The translations under genes were made by a program, and so were the position numbers. 64,000 bases of DNA from Nocardioides gansuensis (GTDB taxonomy: Bacteria > Actinomycetota > Actinomycetes > Propionibacteriales > Nocardioidaceae), in NCBI RefSeq assembly GCF_003076135.1, contig NZ_QDGZ01000003.1, positions 62,001 through 126,000 of the forward strand, in the 5' to 3' direction. The notes beneath the pieces are model-generated. The model ran no database searches. It had not been told where the DNA came from and was given only the letters and a program-made list of their open reading frames with translations. This document shows positions 8,342 through 17,231 of this stretch, one piece after another. Positions within the stretch are counted from its first letter, which is position 1. Every line of letters begins with the position of its first letter.

Positions 8342-8530
8342 ATGCCTGACAAGTCCGCGAACAACGACGACCTGAAGGCCAAGATGCGCGAGGCCCTCGA
8401 GCGGAAGAACAACCGCGAGAAGGGCGTCCACCAGGACGGGCCGGTGCACGAGAAGGCACACGGTCCGGAGGTGGCCGGGGGTGCCGCGCCCAAGCTGCAC
8501 CGGCGGAAGGCCGGTGGGGGCGGCAGCTGA
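8342..8530 (+). CDS. DUF5302-family small protein
   Basis: A 62-residue, highly charged protein (KAKMREALERKNNRE helix, then a Gly/His/Lys-rich tail PKLHRRKAGGGGS). The pattern of an N-terminal basic helix and an RRK-containing C terminus matches the small actinobacterial family DUF5302, of unknown function. The ATG follows a clear GGAGGAGAT ribosome-binding site. It stands alone between the methyltransferase and a histidine phosphatase gene. Confidence 0.75.
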   Translation: MPDKSANNDDLKAKMREALERKNNREKGVHQDGPVHEKAHGPEVAGGAAPKLHRRKAGGGGS

Positions 8531-8558
8531 GGCGGCTCGGCGGGCTTAGGCTCGCCCC

Positions 8559-9119
8559 ATGACGAGTGAGCTCTGGCTGGTCCGCCACGGGGAGACCGAG
8601 TGGAGCCGCGACCACAGGCACACCTCGGTGACCGACCTCCCGCTGACCGAGGTGGGAGTCCGGGTCGCCGGCGAGCTCGCGGCCCGGCTGGCGGGTGAGG
8701 AGTTCGACCTCGTCCTCACCAGCCCGCGCCGGCGGGCCCGCCACACCGCGGAGCTGGTGGGCTTCCCGGACGCCGAGGTCGACGAGGACCTCGTCGAGTG
8801 GGCGTACGGCGACTATGAGGGCATCACGACCGCGGAGATCCGCGAGACGGTGCCCGGCTGGACGGTGTGGACGCACCCGAGCCCGGGCGGGGAGACCCCG
8901 CAGCAGGTGACGGCCCGGCTCGACCGGGTCGTCAAGCGCGTCCGCGACCAGGGCGGCCGCAGCCTGGTCTTCGGCCACGGCCACGCGCTGCGCGCGCTCA
9001 CGGCCCGCTGGCTCGAGCAGCCCGTGACGGAGGGCCGCTACTTCCGCCTCGACACCGCCACGCTGTCGGTCCTCGGCTGGGAACGGGAGACCCCCGTCCT
9101 GCTGCGCTGGAACTCTTGA
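8559..9119 (+). CDS. Histidine phosphatase family protein
   Basis: A 186-residue phosphoglycerate-mutase-like phosphatase. The phospho-accepting histidine lies in LVRHGETEW (residues 7-15); the second Arg is in SPRRRARHTAELV; the acid residue is in EWAYGDYEG; and the second catalytic His in VFGHGHALRALTARW near 140. Full length for the branch-1 family. Substrate unpredictable (sugar phosphates and nucleotides are common). The gene is monocistronic or leads the DUF6758-like and PHP genes downstream. Confidence 0.88.
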   Translation: MTSELWLVRHGETEWSRDHRHTSVTDLPLTEVGVRVAGELAARLAGEEFDLVLTSPRRRARHTAELVGFPDAEVDEDLVEWAYGDYEGITTAEIRETVPGWTVWTHPSPGGETPQQVTARLDRVVKRVRDQGGRSLVFGHGHALRALTARWLEQPVTEGRYFRLDTATLSVLGWERETPVLLRWNS

Positions 9120-9150
9120 CGCGTCCGCCTGCTGCGGACACGGTGGGCAC

Positions 9151-9777
9151 ATGCTGCGCCCGGGCTGCCTCCACTGCGCGGCGCCGGTGACGGGCGCCGG
9201 CGCGAGCTGGGGCTGCGTCGTCCACGGACCGGTGTCGCCCCTGTGGACCCCGGTGGAGTCGACGTACGACGCCTTCGTCGCCCACCTGGAGAAGGCGGGC
9301 GAGTTCCCCACCCTGCTGCCCTGGCCGCTGGGCGCGGGCTGGTCGGTGAGCGACTTCGCGCTCGTGGCCGGCGAGCGCGGCACGCTCGGCACCCTGGCCT
9401 GCTGCTCCGGCACGAGCGCGCTCGACGGCCCGGTGGACGTCTTCGTCGTGACGGAGGAGCCGGGCACCGGACTCGGTGCCCGGGTGGCGAAGCTGTCGGG
9501 TCCCGACCCGGTCGACGTCGGCGAAGGCCCTCCGCTCACCAAGGTGCGGGTCGGCTCGGCGTCCGTCCCGCTGTGGGCCGTGTCGACCAGCGCCGCGGAC
9601 GAGGAGTTCGATCGGGTCGTGGTGGCCGGTGAGGCCGCTGGCCGGTGGCTCTGGATGGTCCTGCGGCCGGCGTCCGCCATGCTGCTGCTCCGGGACGAGT
9701 GGATCCTGCGCGACGTGTCGGGCCTCGGCCCGCCCCTGGTCGAGATGCCGTTTGGGGGGCCGCGCCCTCCGTGGTGA
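9151..9777 (+). CDS. DUF6758-like conserved protein
   Basis: A 208-residue soluble protein. The N terminus holds a short cysteine pair and a third and fourth cysteine (PGCLHCAAPV and WGCVVHG), hinting at a small zinc site, followed by a LLPWPLGAGWSVSDFALV segment. I recall this pattern as DUF6758, found in Nocardioides and relatives beside PHP-domain genes; function unknown. The stop TGA overlaps a possible GTG start of the PHP gene. No membrane segment or signal peptide. Confidence 0.65.
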   Translation: MLRPGCLHCAAPVTGAGASWGCVVHGPVSPLWTPVESTYDAFVAHLEKAGEFPTLLPWPLGAGWSVSDFALVAGERGTLGTLACCSGTSALDGPVDVFVVTEEPGTGLGARVAKLSGPDPVDVGEGPPLTKVRVGSASVPLWAVSTSAADEEFDRVVVAGEAAGRWLWMVLRPASAMLLLRDEWILRDVSGLGPPLVEMPFGGPRPPW

Positions 9778-9788
9778 AGACTGCGGGC

Positions 9789-10667
9789 GTGCGGATCGAC
9801 CTCCACACCCACTCCAGCACCAGCGACGGCACGGACACCGCGGCCGAGGTGGTGCACAAGGCCGCCGCGGCGGGCCTCGACGTGGTCGCGCTCACCGACC
9901 ACGACACCGCGGAGTCCTGGGACGAGGCGGTGGCGGCCGCACTCGCCACCGGCATCACCCTGGTGCGCGGCATCGAGATCAGCACCAAGCACGCCGACCT
10001 GAGCGTGCACCTGCTCGCCTACCTGCCCGACCCGACGTACGCGCCCCTGGCCGAGGGGCTGGACCGGGTCCTCGCCGGCCGCAACGCCCGGGTGCCGGCG
10101 ATCTGTGCCCGGCTGGCGGACCTGGGGGTCGGCGTCACGGCCGAGGACGTACGCCGCCTGTCCGGCGACGCCGCGGCGACCGGCCGTCCCCACGTGGCGG
10201 ACGCGATGATCGCGGCGGGCGCGGTCCGGACCCGTGAGGAGGCGTTCGCGCACTACCTCAACCCCGGGCGCCCGGCGTACGTCCACAGGTATGCCCTGCC
10301 GCTGACCGAGGCCATCGGCCTGGTGCGGGCGGCCGGGGGCGTGAGCGTGGTGGCCCACCCGTGGGGGCGGCACGGTGCGTCCTCGCTGCCGGTCGACGTC
10401 ATCGCCGGCCTCCGCGACCTCGGGCTGGCCGGGCTGGAGGTCGACCACCAGGACCACGACGCCCGGGCGCGCGAGCAGCTGCGCGGGATCGCCCGCGAGC
10501 TCGATCTCGTGGTCACCGGGTCGAGCGACTACCACGGCACCGGGAAGGTCGGCCACGACCTCGGGTGCAACACCACGGCGCCCGGCGAGCTGGAGCGGCT
10601 GCTCGACCTCGCGGCGGCGGCCGCCCGCGAGTCGGGACGCCCGACCCCCGAGGCCGTCCGGCCCTGA
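9789..10667 (+). CDS. PHP-domain phosphoesterase
   Basis: A 292-residue PHP-domain protein: metal-ligand motif DLHTHSSTSDGT at the very start, ALTDHDTAESW near 36, IEISTK near 60, VAHPWGRHG near 186, and the terminal SSDYHGTGK motif near 245. Family members hydrolyse small phosphate esters (for example 3',5'-nucleoside bisphosphates or trp-linked phosphoesters), using a trinuclear metal site. GTG 9789 gives the typical VRIDLHTHS start; GTG 9774, overlapping the upstream stop, is an in-frame alternative that adds five residues. Confidence 0.85.
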   Translation: MRIDLHTHSSTSDGTDTAAEVVHKAAAAGLDVVALTDHDTAESWDEAVAAALATGITLVRGIEISTKHADLSVHLLAYLPDPTYAPLAEGLDRVLAGRNARVPAICARLADLGVGVTAEDVRRLSGDAAATGRPHVADAMIAAGAVRTREEAFAHYLNPGRPAYVHRYALPLTEAIGLVRAAGGVSVVAHPWGRHGASSLPVDVIAGLRDLGLAGLEVDHQDHDARAREQLRGIARELDLVVTGSSDYHGTGKVGHDLGCNTTAPGELERLLDLAAAAARESGRPTPEAVRP

Positions 10668-10679
10668 CTCCGCGCGGGC

Positions 10680-11453
10680 CTACTTGCGGCCGATTGCCTG
10701 GGTGGCCTGCAGGACCCGCGACGGGATGGCCCGGGCCAGCGCCACGATCGCCTTGTACTGCGCGCCGGGGATCGAGAACGCCCGGCCCTTGTCGTGGTCG
10801 CGCAAGGCGGAGCGGACGAGGAACTCCACGTCGAGCCAGAGCGGGCCGGTGCCGGGCTCGACGTCCATCCGCTGGTGGAACTCGGTCCGGGTGAAGCCGG
10901 GGCACAGCGCCGTCACGGTGACCCCGCGCCGGCCGTACTCGTGGTGCGCCCACTCGCTGAAGCTGTTCACCCAGGACTTCGCCGCGGAGTAGGTGCCGCG
11001 AGGCAGGAAGGCCGCGACGCTGCTCACGTTGATGATCCCGCCTCGGCCGCGCTCCGCCATCGAGCCGAGCGCCGCATGGGAGAGGCGCAGCACCGCCGTG
11101 ACGAGCACGTCGAGCATCGCCACCTCGTCCTCCACCGCGTTGTCGAGGAAGCGCTTCCTCAGCCCGAACCCGGCGTTGTTCACCAGCAGGTCCACCGGCC
11201 GGTCGCGGTCGGCCAGCCTGGCCTCCACCCGGCCGAGCTCCTGGGGCACGACGAGGTCGGCCGGCAGGACCTGGACCTCCACGCCGTACGCCGGGCGCAG
11301 CTCGTCGGCGACCGCCTCGAGCCGCGGCCCGTCGCGGGCCACCAGCACGAGGTCGTGGCCGCGCGCGGCGAGCTGGCGGGCGAACTCGAGGCCGATGCCG
11401 GCGGTCGCGCCGGTGACCAGGGCGGTGCCGGGCGGGGTGGGGGTCTTCGTCAT
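10680..11453 (-). CDS. Short-chain dehydrogenase/reductase
   Basis: A 257-residue classical SDR: cofactor motif TGATAGIGLEFARQ near residue 15, VNNAG near 92, catalytic Ser in IINVSSVAAF near 140, and the Tyr-x-x-x-Lys pair in TYSAAKSW near 155. An Arg after the second strand (VLVARDGPRL) favours NADP(H). The C terminus has a hydrophobic helix region similar to acyl-glycerone reductase-like SDRs. The gene converges on the PHP gene (13-base gap) and is divergent from parA. Substrate unknown. Confidence 0.87.
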   Translation of the reverse strand: MTKTPTPPGTALVTGATAGIGLEFARQLAARGHDLVLVARDGPRLEAVADELRPAYGVEVQVLPADLVVPQELGRVEARLADRDRPVDLLVNNAGFGLRKRFLDNAVEDEVAMLDVLVTAVLRLSHAALGSMAERGRGGIINVSSVAAFLPRGTYSAAKSWVNSFSEWAHHEYGRRGVTVTALCPGFTRTEFHQRMDVEPGTGPLWLDVEFLVRSALRDHDKGRAFSIPGAQYKAIVALARAIPSRVLQATQAIGRK

Positions 11454-11514
11454 GCGGCCCAGCATCCAGCGTGTCCGACGGCGGCGGCAACCGGGTGCGG
11501 CATGATGTGCCGTG

Positions 11515-12300
11515 ATGACCACGACACTCGCGATCGCGAACCAGAAGGGCGGCGTCGCCAAGACGACCTCGGTCGCCTCGATCGGCGCGGCACTCGCCGA
11601 GCTCGGCCACTCGGTCCTGCTCGTCGACCTCGACCCGCAGGCGTGCCTGACGTTCTCCCTCGGCATCGACCCCGAGGACCTCGAGACCTCGGTGCACCAC
11701 GTCCTCACCAAGGGCATCGACGCGACCGAGGCGATCATCGAGACCGACGACGGGGTCGACCTGCTGCCCGCGACCATCGAGCTCGCCCGCGCCGAGGCCG
11801 ACCTGCTCACCCGCACCGGCCGCGAGCACGTCATCAAGTCCTCGCTCGAAGAGCTCGACGGCTACGACTGGGTGCTGCTCGACTGCCCGCCCTCGCTGGG
11901 GGTGCTGACCGTGGCCGCCCTCACCGCGGCCGACGGCGTCCTGATCCCGTTGCAGTGCGAGACCCTGTCCCACCGCGGCGTCGGCCAGCTGCTCGACACG
12001 GTCCACGACGTGCGCCGCTTCACCAACCGCTCCCTCGACGTGTGGGGCGTGCTGCCGACGCTGTACGACGGTCGCACCAACCACGCCCGCACCGTGCTCG
12101 AGACCATCTCGGACACCTACGACCTCGAGGTCGTCGAGCCGCCGATCCCCAAGACGATCAAGTTCGCGGAGGCCCCGGCAGCGGGCCGCTCGATCCTCGC
12201 GACGAGCCGCTCGAGCAAGGGCGCGCAGGCCTACCGGGAGGTCGCGGCCAACCTCGTCAGGCGCTCGCAGCGGCCCAAGGTGAAGCGCAAGAAGGCCTGA
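11515..12300 (+). CDS. ParA-family ATPase (orphan)
   Basis: A 261-residue ParA/Soj-type ATPase with deviant Walker A ANQKGGVAKTTSVAS (about 8-22, including the signature lysine), LLVDLDPQAC, and Walker B WVLLDCPPSLG. C-terminal KVKRKKA is basic, consistent with nonspecific DNA binding. No parB or parS-like repeat is adjacent, so this is not obviously the chromosomal segregation parA; a role in positioning another cargo is possible. ATG 11515 is preferred over GTG 11512. It is divergent from the SDR gene, with a 61-bp shared promoter region. Confidence 0.88.
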   Translation: MTTTLAIANQKGGVAKTTSVASIGAALAELGHSVLLVDLDPQACLTFSLGIDPEDLETSVHHVLTKGIDATEAIIETDDGVDLLPATIELARAEADLLTRTGREHVIKSSLEELDGYDWVLLDCPPSLGVLTVAALTAADGVLIPLQCETLSHRGVGQLLDTVHDVRRFTNRSLDVWGVLPTLYDGRTNHARTVLETISDTYDLEVVEPPIPKTIKFAEAPAAGRSILATSRSSKGAQAYREVAANLVRRSQRPKVKRKKA

Positions 12301-12355
12301 CCGGGCCGTTCCGACGATTTGGCAGGCCACCGGGCTCCTTCCCTAGGGTGGCCGG

Positions 12356-13150
12356 ATGCGCCTGCTCCTGACGCTCTGCCTGCTGCTCACCTTCGGCCTC
12401 GCCGCTCCCTCGATGGCCGTCGACTCGACGACCGGGGAGAAGCCGCCCAACGGCTACGGCATCCGGCTGACGACGTTCAACATCCTCAGCAGCTCGCTCG
12501 CCCGTGGCGGCACCAGCCGCGCCCACCGCGCTGCCCGCTGGGTGCAGGGGGAGGGGGCCGACGTCGCCGCCTTCCAGGAGGTCGCCAAGGACCAGCTCCG
12601 CGAGATGCAGCGCGTGATGCCGGGCTACCACTTCTTCCCGCGCCGCACCCTGGGCACGCGCGGCTCGGCGATCCAGATCGCCTGGAAGACCGACGAGGTC
12701 AAGATCCTCAAGACCGGCGCGGTCTACCGCCCGTTCCTGGGCTGGCAGCGGCCGATCCCCTACGTCAAGGTGCGCGACCGCGGCACCGGTCGCGGCTTCT
12801 GGGTGATGGCGATCCACAACGCCCCCGGCGGCCACGAGACCGAGCGCGACATCTCCACCGCGAAGGAGATCGACAAGATCAAGGAGATGGTCGCGGGCGG
12901 CCAGCCGGTCTTCGTGATCGGCGACGTCAACGAGCGCTCGGAGTTCTGCGACAAGGTGGCGGCCGCCACCCCGCTGGTCTCGATGAACGGCGGCACCGCC
13001 AAGCGCCCCTGCCCGGTCCCGCGCTTCGGCGGCCCCGACTGGATGCTCGGCAGCGGCGCCGAGTTCTCCGGCTTCGAGAAGGTCTACAACGGGATCAGCG
13101 ACCACCCGGCGCTGACCGCCAAGGCCTGGGTGCCTGCCAACAACCGCTGA
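12356..13150 (+). CDS. Secreted endonuclease/exonuclease/phosphatase-family protein
   Basis: A 264-residue protein. Residues 1-22 are a signal peptide (LLLTLCLLLTFGLAAPSMA). The EEP fold follows: TTFNILSS near 39, FQEVAKDQ near 78, WVMAIHNAPGG near 150, GDVNERSEF near 190, and a final SDHPAL near 250. These match the metal-binding and catalytic positions of the DNase I / phosphodiesterase superfamily. It is exported and could act on extracellular nucleic acid, sphingolipid or phosphate esters; the sequence does not decide which. Confidence 0.85.
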   Translation: MRLLLTLCLLLTFGLAAPSMAVDSTTGEKPPNGYGIRLTTFNILSSSLARGGTSRAHRAARWVQGEGADVAAFQEVAKDQLREMQRVMPGYHFFPRRTLGTRGSAIQIAWKTDEVKILKTGAVYRPFLGWQRPIPYVKVRDRGTGRGFWVMAIHNAPGGHETERDISTAKEIDKIKEMVAGGQPVFVIGDVNERSEFCDKVAAATPLVSMNGGTAKRPCPVPRFGGPDWMLGSGAEFSGFEKVYNGISDHPALTAKAWVPANNR

Positions 13151-13202
13151 CGCGCTCGCCGTACGGCCTGTCGCGAGAACTCGCCGAGACGGCGGTGCGC
13201 CA

Positions 13203-13231
13203 GCAACCGGATGCGCTGCGGATTCGGTTGC
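13203..13231. terminator. Hairpin between convergent genes
   Basis: A 10-bp stem (13203-13212 with 13222-13231, one G-T pair) and 9-base loop lie between the EEP gene and the convergent DEAD-helicase gene. There is no U-run, only TCTCCC, so termination is plausible but not certain. Confidence 0.45.
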
Positions 13232-13276
13232 TCTCCCACCGCCCGTGAGGGCGGCGGGAGCCGTACGACGCGGGCG

Positions 13277-14758
13277 TCAGGCCTGCGAGGCCTGGCTGCC
13301 CGCGCTCGCGGACTCGCCCGAGCCGCCCGAGGAGCGACGGCGGCGACGGCGGTTGCGGCTGGCGCCGGCCGGCTTCTCGCCGCTCGAGCCCTCCGACGAC
13401 GAGGACGCGGGGGAGGACTGGGCCTGGCCGCCACCGTCGACGGGCGCGCCGCTGCGGGTGCGGCTGCGGCTGCGGTTGCGCGTCGGCCGGTCGCCCGAGC
13501 GGGAGTCGGAGCGCGGGGAGCGGTCCTCGCGCGGCGCGGCCGGGGCGGGGTCGACGATGCGGCCCCGGGTGCCGGCCGGGATGCCCTGGTCGTGGAAGAG
13601 GTGCTCGGAGGTGGAGTAGGTCTCCACGGGCTCGTCGAAGGGAAGGTCGAGCGCCTTGTTGATCATCTTCCAGCGGTGCACGTCGGCCCAGTCGACGAAG
13701 GTGATCGCGATGCCCGAGGCGCCCGCGCGGCCGGTGCGGCCGATGCGGTGGATGTAGGTCTTCTCGTCCTCGGGGCAGGTGTAGTTGATGACGTGGGAGA
13801 CGCCGCGCACGTCGATGCCGCGGGCCGCCACGTCGGTGCAGACCAGCACCTGGAGCTTGTCCTCGCGGAACTTCGCCAGCGCCTTCTCGCGCGCGATCTG
13901 CGCCATGTCGCCGTGCAGGGGCGCGGACTTGAATCCGCGCTCGGCCAGGTCCTCGGCGATGCGCTGGGCCTGCCGCTTGGTGCGGGTGAAGACGATGATC
14001 TTCTCGACGTCCTCGGCCTGCAGGATGCGGCCGATCATCTCCGGCTTGTCGAGGTCGTGGGCCAGGTAGATGAACTGCGCCGTCGCCGGCACCGTGGCGT
14101 TCTCGTAGGAGGACTCGGCGCGGATGTTCATCGGGTGGCGCATGTGGGTGCGCGCCAAGGCGACGATCGCGCCCGGCATGGTGGCCGAGAACAGCATCGT
14201 CTGCCGGGTCTCCGGCGTCATCTTGAGCAGCTTCTCCACGTCTGGGAGGAAGCCGAGGTCGAGCATCTCGTCGGCCTCGTCGAGCACCAGGGCGTGAACG
14301 TGGGAGAGGTCGAGCGCCCGCCGGTTGGCCAGGTCGATGAGCCGCCCGGGGGTGCCGACGACGACGTCGACGCCCTCCTCGAGCGCCTCGAGCTGCGGCT
14401 CGTAGCCCACGCCGCCGTAGACCGTGAGGACGCGCAGGCCGCGGTCGGCGCCGGCGAGGGCGAGGTCGTTGGACACCTGGAGCGCGAGCTCGCGGGTGGG
14501 GGCCACGATCAGTGCCTGCGGCTTGCCCTGGGGCAGCTGCGCGTAGTCGGGGTCCTTCGGGGCGACCGAGCGCTGCAGTACCGGGATGCCGAAGGCGAGG
14601 GTCTTGCCGGTGCCCGTGCGGGCCTGGCCGATGAGGTCGGTGCCGAGCAGGGCGACCGAGAGGGTCATCTCCTGGATGGCGAACGGAGTGGTGATGCCGG
14701 CGCGCTCGAGCGCGTCGCAGATCTCGGGGAGCACCCCGAGCTCACGGAACGTGGTCAC
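13277..14758 (-). CDS. DEAD-box RNA helicase
   Basis: A 493-residue ATP-dependent RNA helicase: Q motif (TTPFAIQEMTL), Walker A ARTGTGKT near 48, PTRELALQ, DEAD in LVLDEADEMLD, SAT in LFSATMPG, and the C-terminal motif HRIGRTGRAG near 320. The last ~100 residues form a basic, Arg/Ser-rich low-complexity tail (RNRSRSRTRSG) typical of actinobacterial RhlE/CsdA-like helicases that bind structured RNA. The GTG start at 14758 follows GAAGAAAG with 9-base spacing and places the Q motif at the usual distance; upstream in-frame ATGs lack such a site. Confidence 0.92.
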   Translation of the reverse strand: MTTFRELGVLPEICDALERAGITTPFAIQEMTLSVALLGTDLIGQARTGTGKTLAFGIPVLQRSVAPKDPDYAQLPQGKPQALIVAPTRELALQVSNDLALAGADRGLRVLTVYGGVGYEPQLEALEEGVDVVVGTPGRLIDLANRRALDLSHVHALVLDEADEMLDLGFLPDVEKLLKMTPETRQTMLFSATMPGAIVALARTHMRHPMNIRAESSYENATVPATAQFIYLAHDLDKPEMIGRILQAEDVEKIIVFTRTKRQAQRIAEDLAERGFKSAPLHGDMAQIAREKALAKFREDKLQVLVCTDVAARGIDVRGVSHVINYTCPEDEKTYIHRIGRTGRAGASGIAITFVDWADVHRWKMINKALDLPFDEPVETYSTSEHLFHDQGIPAGTRGRIVDPAPAAPREDRSPRSDSRSGDRPTRNRSRSRTRSGAPVDGGGQAQSSPASSSSEGSSGEKPAGASRNRRRRRRSSGGSGESASAGSQASQA

Positions 14759-14904
14759 GATATGTCGCTTTCTTCGTCGTCCACTGGTGCGGCGGACTCG
14801 GTGTGAAAGCCCTCCGCGCACATGCGGTGCGCCTGGCGGCCACGGCAACCGGGTCGGTCGCGGGCGCGGCGCTCGAGTCCTGAGTCTATCGGTAGGGTGC
14901 GAGC

Positions 14905-15618
14905 ATGACTGAATCCTCTGTCGGGGCGTCGCAGGCGCGGGTCGGGACGGTGCCGGACGACGAGGACTACCGCCAGGCGGTCGTCGAGCTGCTCGGAGCG
15001 ATCGCGTACGGCGAGCTCAGTGCCTTCGAGCGCCTCGCCGAGGACGCCAAGCTGGCGCCCACGCTGGAGGACAAGGTCGCGATGGGTGCCATGGCGTCGG
15101 TCGAGTTCGGTCACCTCGAGCGGCTGCACGCGCGGCTGCGCGAGCTCGGCGCCGACCCGTTCGCGGCGATGGCGCCGTTCAAGCGGGGCTTCGACGACTT
15201 CCACGCCCACACGGCACCCGCCGACTGGTACGAGGGCCTGATCAAGGCCTACGTGGGCGACGGGCTCGCCGCCGACTTCTACCGCGAGATCGCGGCGTAC
15301 CTCGACGCCGACACCCGCGACCTGGTCATCGGCTCCCTGGAGGACGCCGGCCACTCCGCGTTCGTCGTCGATCGGGTGCGCGCCGCCATCGCGCAGGACC
15401 ACCGGCTCGGCGGGCGGCTCGCGCTGTGGGGCCGCCGGCTGATGGGGGAGGCGCTGACCCAGGCGCAGCGGGTCGCGGCGGAGCGCGACGCCCTGAGCGC
15501 GCTGCTGACGGGTGGTGTCGACCGGCCCGGCCTCGACCTCGCTGCGCTGGGCCGGATGTTCACCCGGCTCACCGAGCGGCACGCCCAGCGGATGGACGAC
15601 CTCGGCCTCGACGCGTAG
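14905..15618 (+). CDS. Ferritin-like-fold protein
   Basis: A 237-residue all-helical protein. Paired acidic/His signatures typical of diiron four-helix bundles are present: GELSAFERLAED near 34, ASVEFGHLERLHAR near 69 and EDAGHSAFVVDRVR near 147. It fits the ferritin-like-fold group annotated next to RNA helicase and DUF3107 genes in actinobacteria, distantly like MiaE-type hydroxylases. Whether it binds iron or has hydroxylase activity is unproven. Divergent from the helicase gene; followed by a strong bidirectional terminator. Confidence 0.75.
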   Translation: MTESSVGASQARVGTVPDDEDYRQAVVELLGAIAYGELSAFERLAEDAKLAPTLEDKVAMGAMASVEFGHLERLHARLRELGADPFAAMAPFKRGFDDFHAHTAPADWYEGLIKAYVGDGLAADFYREIAAYLDADTRDLVIGSLEDAGHSAFVVDRVRAAIAQDHRLGGRLALWGRRLMGEALTQAQRVAAERDALSALLTGGVDRPGLDLAALGRMFTRLTERHAQRMDDLGLDA

Positions 15619-15639
15619 TCGCCCGAGCCGGACACGCAC

Positions 15640-15674
15640 GAAGGCCCCGCACCTGTCGCAGGTGCGGGGCCTTC
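15640..15674. terminator. Bidirectional intrinsic terminator
   Basis: A perfect 16-bp GC-rich stem (15640-15655 with 15659-15674) with a 3-base loop sits between the ferritin-like gene (+) and the convergent GlsB gene (-). It ends in CTTC on both strands, without a long T-run. Confidence 0.85.
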
Positions 15675-15687
15675 GAGCTGGAAACGG

Positions 15688-15963
15688 TCAGACGCGGCTG
15701 GTTCGTCCGGTCACCGTCGCAGCGATCATCACGAGGATGGCCGCGACGACGACCTGCCAGACGTGGCGCCACCAGTCGATGCCGCGCGTGGTCGGGTCGA
15801 AGAACAGGCTGTAGAGGAAGGTGCCGAGCAGGACACCACCGATACCGCAGAGGATCGTGAGCCACACCGGGATGTTGTCGCGGTCGCCGGGCGCTACGAG
15901 CTTGCCGAGAAAGCCGATGATGACGCCGCCGATGATGGCGACGAGGATGTCACTGAGCTCCAT
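15688..15963 (-). CDS. GlsB/YeaQ/YmgE-family membrane protein
   Basis: A 91-residue membrane protein with three hydrophobic segments (about 7-23, 33-51, 68-85) and the glycine-rich GGVIIGFLGKLVAPG pattern near the N terminus that marks the transglycosylase-associated-protein / GlsB family. Members are induced by envelope or acid stress; the molecular function is unknown. Cytoplasmic-membrane location is inferred from the helices. Confidence 0.85.
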   Translation of the reverse strand: MELSDILVAIIGGVIIGFLGKLVAPGDRDNIPVWLTILCGIGGVLLGTFLYSLFFDPTTRGIDWWRHVWQVVVAAILVMIAATVTGRTSRV

Positions 15964-16093
15964 GTTCGTTGCAACCTTTCACAGTGCATGCGCCACGGTG
16001 GCGCCTGTGTCGAGGATGTCGACGGGCACCCCTCCTGTACCCGCGGAGGCCGGTTCGTACTCGGCGGCTCCGGCGGGCCGCGGCGTCATCGGC

Positions 16094-16312
16094 TCAGCGG
16101 AAGCCGACCATCCCGGAGACGCCGCCGCCCATCTCGACGTACGCGACCTTCGAGGCGGGTACGACGACGCGGCGGCCCTTGCTGTCGGTGAACGCCAGCA
16201 CACCGTCGCTCGACAGCGCGGCTGTCAGCTGCGACTCCAGCTCCTCCGCCGTGGAGTCGGTCTCCACGACCAGCTCTCGGGGGGCGTGCTGGACGCCGAT
16301 CTTGACCTCCAT
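16094..16312 (-). CDS. DUF3107 protein
   Basis: A 72-residue protein beginning MEVKIGVQHAPRELVVET and containing GRRVVVPASKVAYVE, the hallmark of DUF3107, a small actinobacterial family usually found beside a TetR regulator and a DEAD helicase, as here. Function unknown. Start ATG follows AAGGCACC in the 26-bp gap after the TetR gene, suggesting one transcript from the TetR promoter. Confidence 0.85.
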   Translation of the reverse strand: MEVKIGVQHAPRELVVETDSTAEELESQLTAALSSDGVLAFTDSKGRRVVVPASKVAYVEMGGGVSGMVGFR

Positions 16313-16338
16313 GTGGTGCCTTCCTGCGATGGTGGGTT

Positions 16339-17004
16339 TCAGTGGTCGTCGGTGAGGGGGTAGCCGCGGATGCCGCGCCAGGCCAGGCCGGCGACGAGTG
16401 CGGCGGCCTGCTGGCGCTCGATGCCCGAGGCGGCGCCCCCTTCAGCCAGCCAGAACCGGGAGCTCACCTGCGCCATTCCCACCAGGGCGGCCGCCAGCAG
16501 GCGGCACGCCTCGTCCGGCAGGCCGGTGTCCTCGTGGATGACCTCGGCGATCATCTCGGCGCACTCGATGGTGACCCGCTCGACGTGCTCGCGCACGGCC
16601 GGCTCGCTCGTGAGGTCGGACTCGAAGACGAGGCGGAAGGCGCCGCTCTCGGAGGAGACGTAGGTGTAGAACGCCTCCATGGTGGCCGCGACCCGCTGCT
16701 TGTTGTCGGTCGTGGAGGCGAGCGCCTTGCGGCAGTTGTCGATGATCGTGTCGCAGGACGTGTCCAGCAGGGCGAGGTAGAGCTCGAGCTTGCCGGGGAA
16801 GTGCTGGTAGAGCACCGGCTTTGAGACGCCCGCCCGGTCGGCGATGTCGTCCATCGCTGCCGCGTGGTAGCCCTGCGCCACGAACACCTCGAGCGCCGAG
16901 TCGAGCAGCTGCACGCGCCTCTCCCTACGCGGCATGCGGCCGCCGCGCGGCCGCGGCTCGAGCGACCGTGACTCGGGGGTCTCGGGGTGGCCTGCGCTCA
17001 CCAT
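16339..17004 (-). CDS. TetR-family transcriptional regulator
   Basis: A 221-residue repressor. After a ~25-residue basic leader, the TetR helix-turn-helix is in VQLLDSALEVFVAQGYHAA and DDIADRAGVSKPVLYQHFPG; the C-terminal ligand-binding domain is helical. ATG 17004 gives a long leader; ATG 16935 (MPRRERR) is an alternative start giving 198 residues. Cotranscribed with DUF3107 and divergent from moeZ, whose promoter it may control; I see no clear palindrome in the 227-bp gap. Confidence 0.85.
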   Translation of the reverse strand: MVSAGHPETPESRSLEPRPRGGRMPRRERRVQLLDSALEVFVAQGYHAAAMDDIADRAGVSKPVLYQHFPGKLELYLALLDTSCDTIIDNCRKALASTTDNKQRVAATMEAFYTYVSSESGAFRLVFESDLTSEPAVREHVERVTIECAEMIAEVIHEDTGLPDEACRLLAAALVGMAQVSSRFWLAEGGAASGIERQQAAALVAGLAWRGIRGYPLTDDH

Positions 17005-17231
17005 GGTGCTCCTGACGATGTGGGTGCTGGTGGGACGAGAGCCTAGCCGCCGCGCGACGCGCGCCCCCGACACGTGCCCGGGGCGAGACCGTCCGGATGC
17101 CGGGACGCGAGTCCGGATGGCGGTACGCCGCGGGGCGGCACGGGTGGCGCAGGGACCATGGAGGCCTGGGAACACCTGGGCTCGCGCGGGTGTTGGCCCA
17201 GCGACGTCCCGCACACACCGAGGAGAGACTC

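Noticed and set aside
17005-17231. Possible riboswitch in the tetR-moeZ gap
   Set aside because: GC-rich with scattered short inverted repeats, but no conserved riboswitch core such as TPP or Moco that I can recognise.
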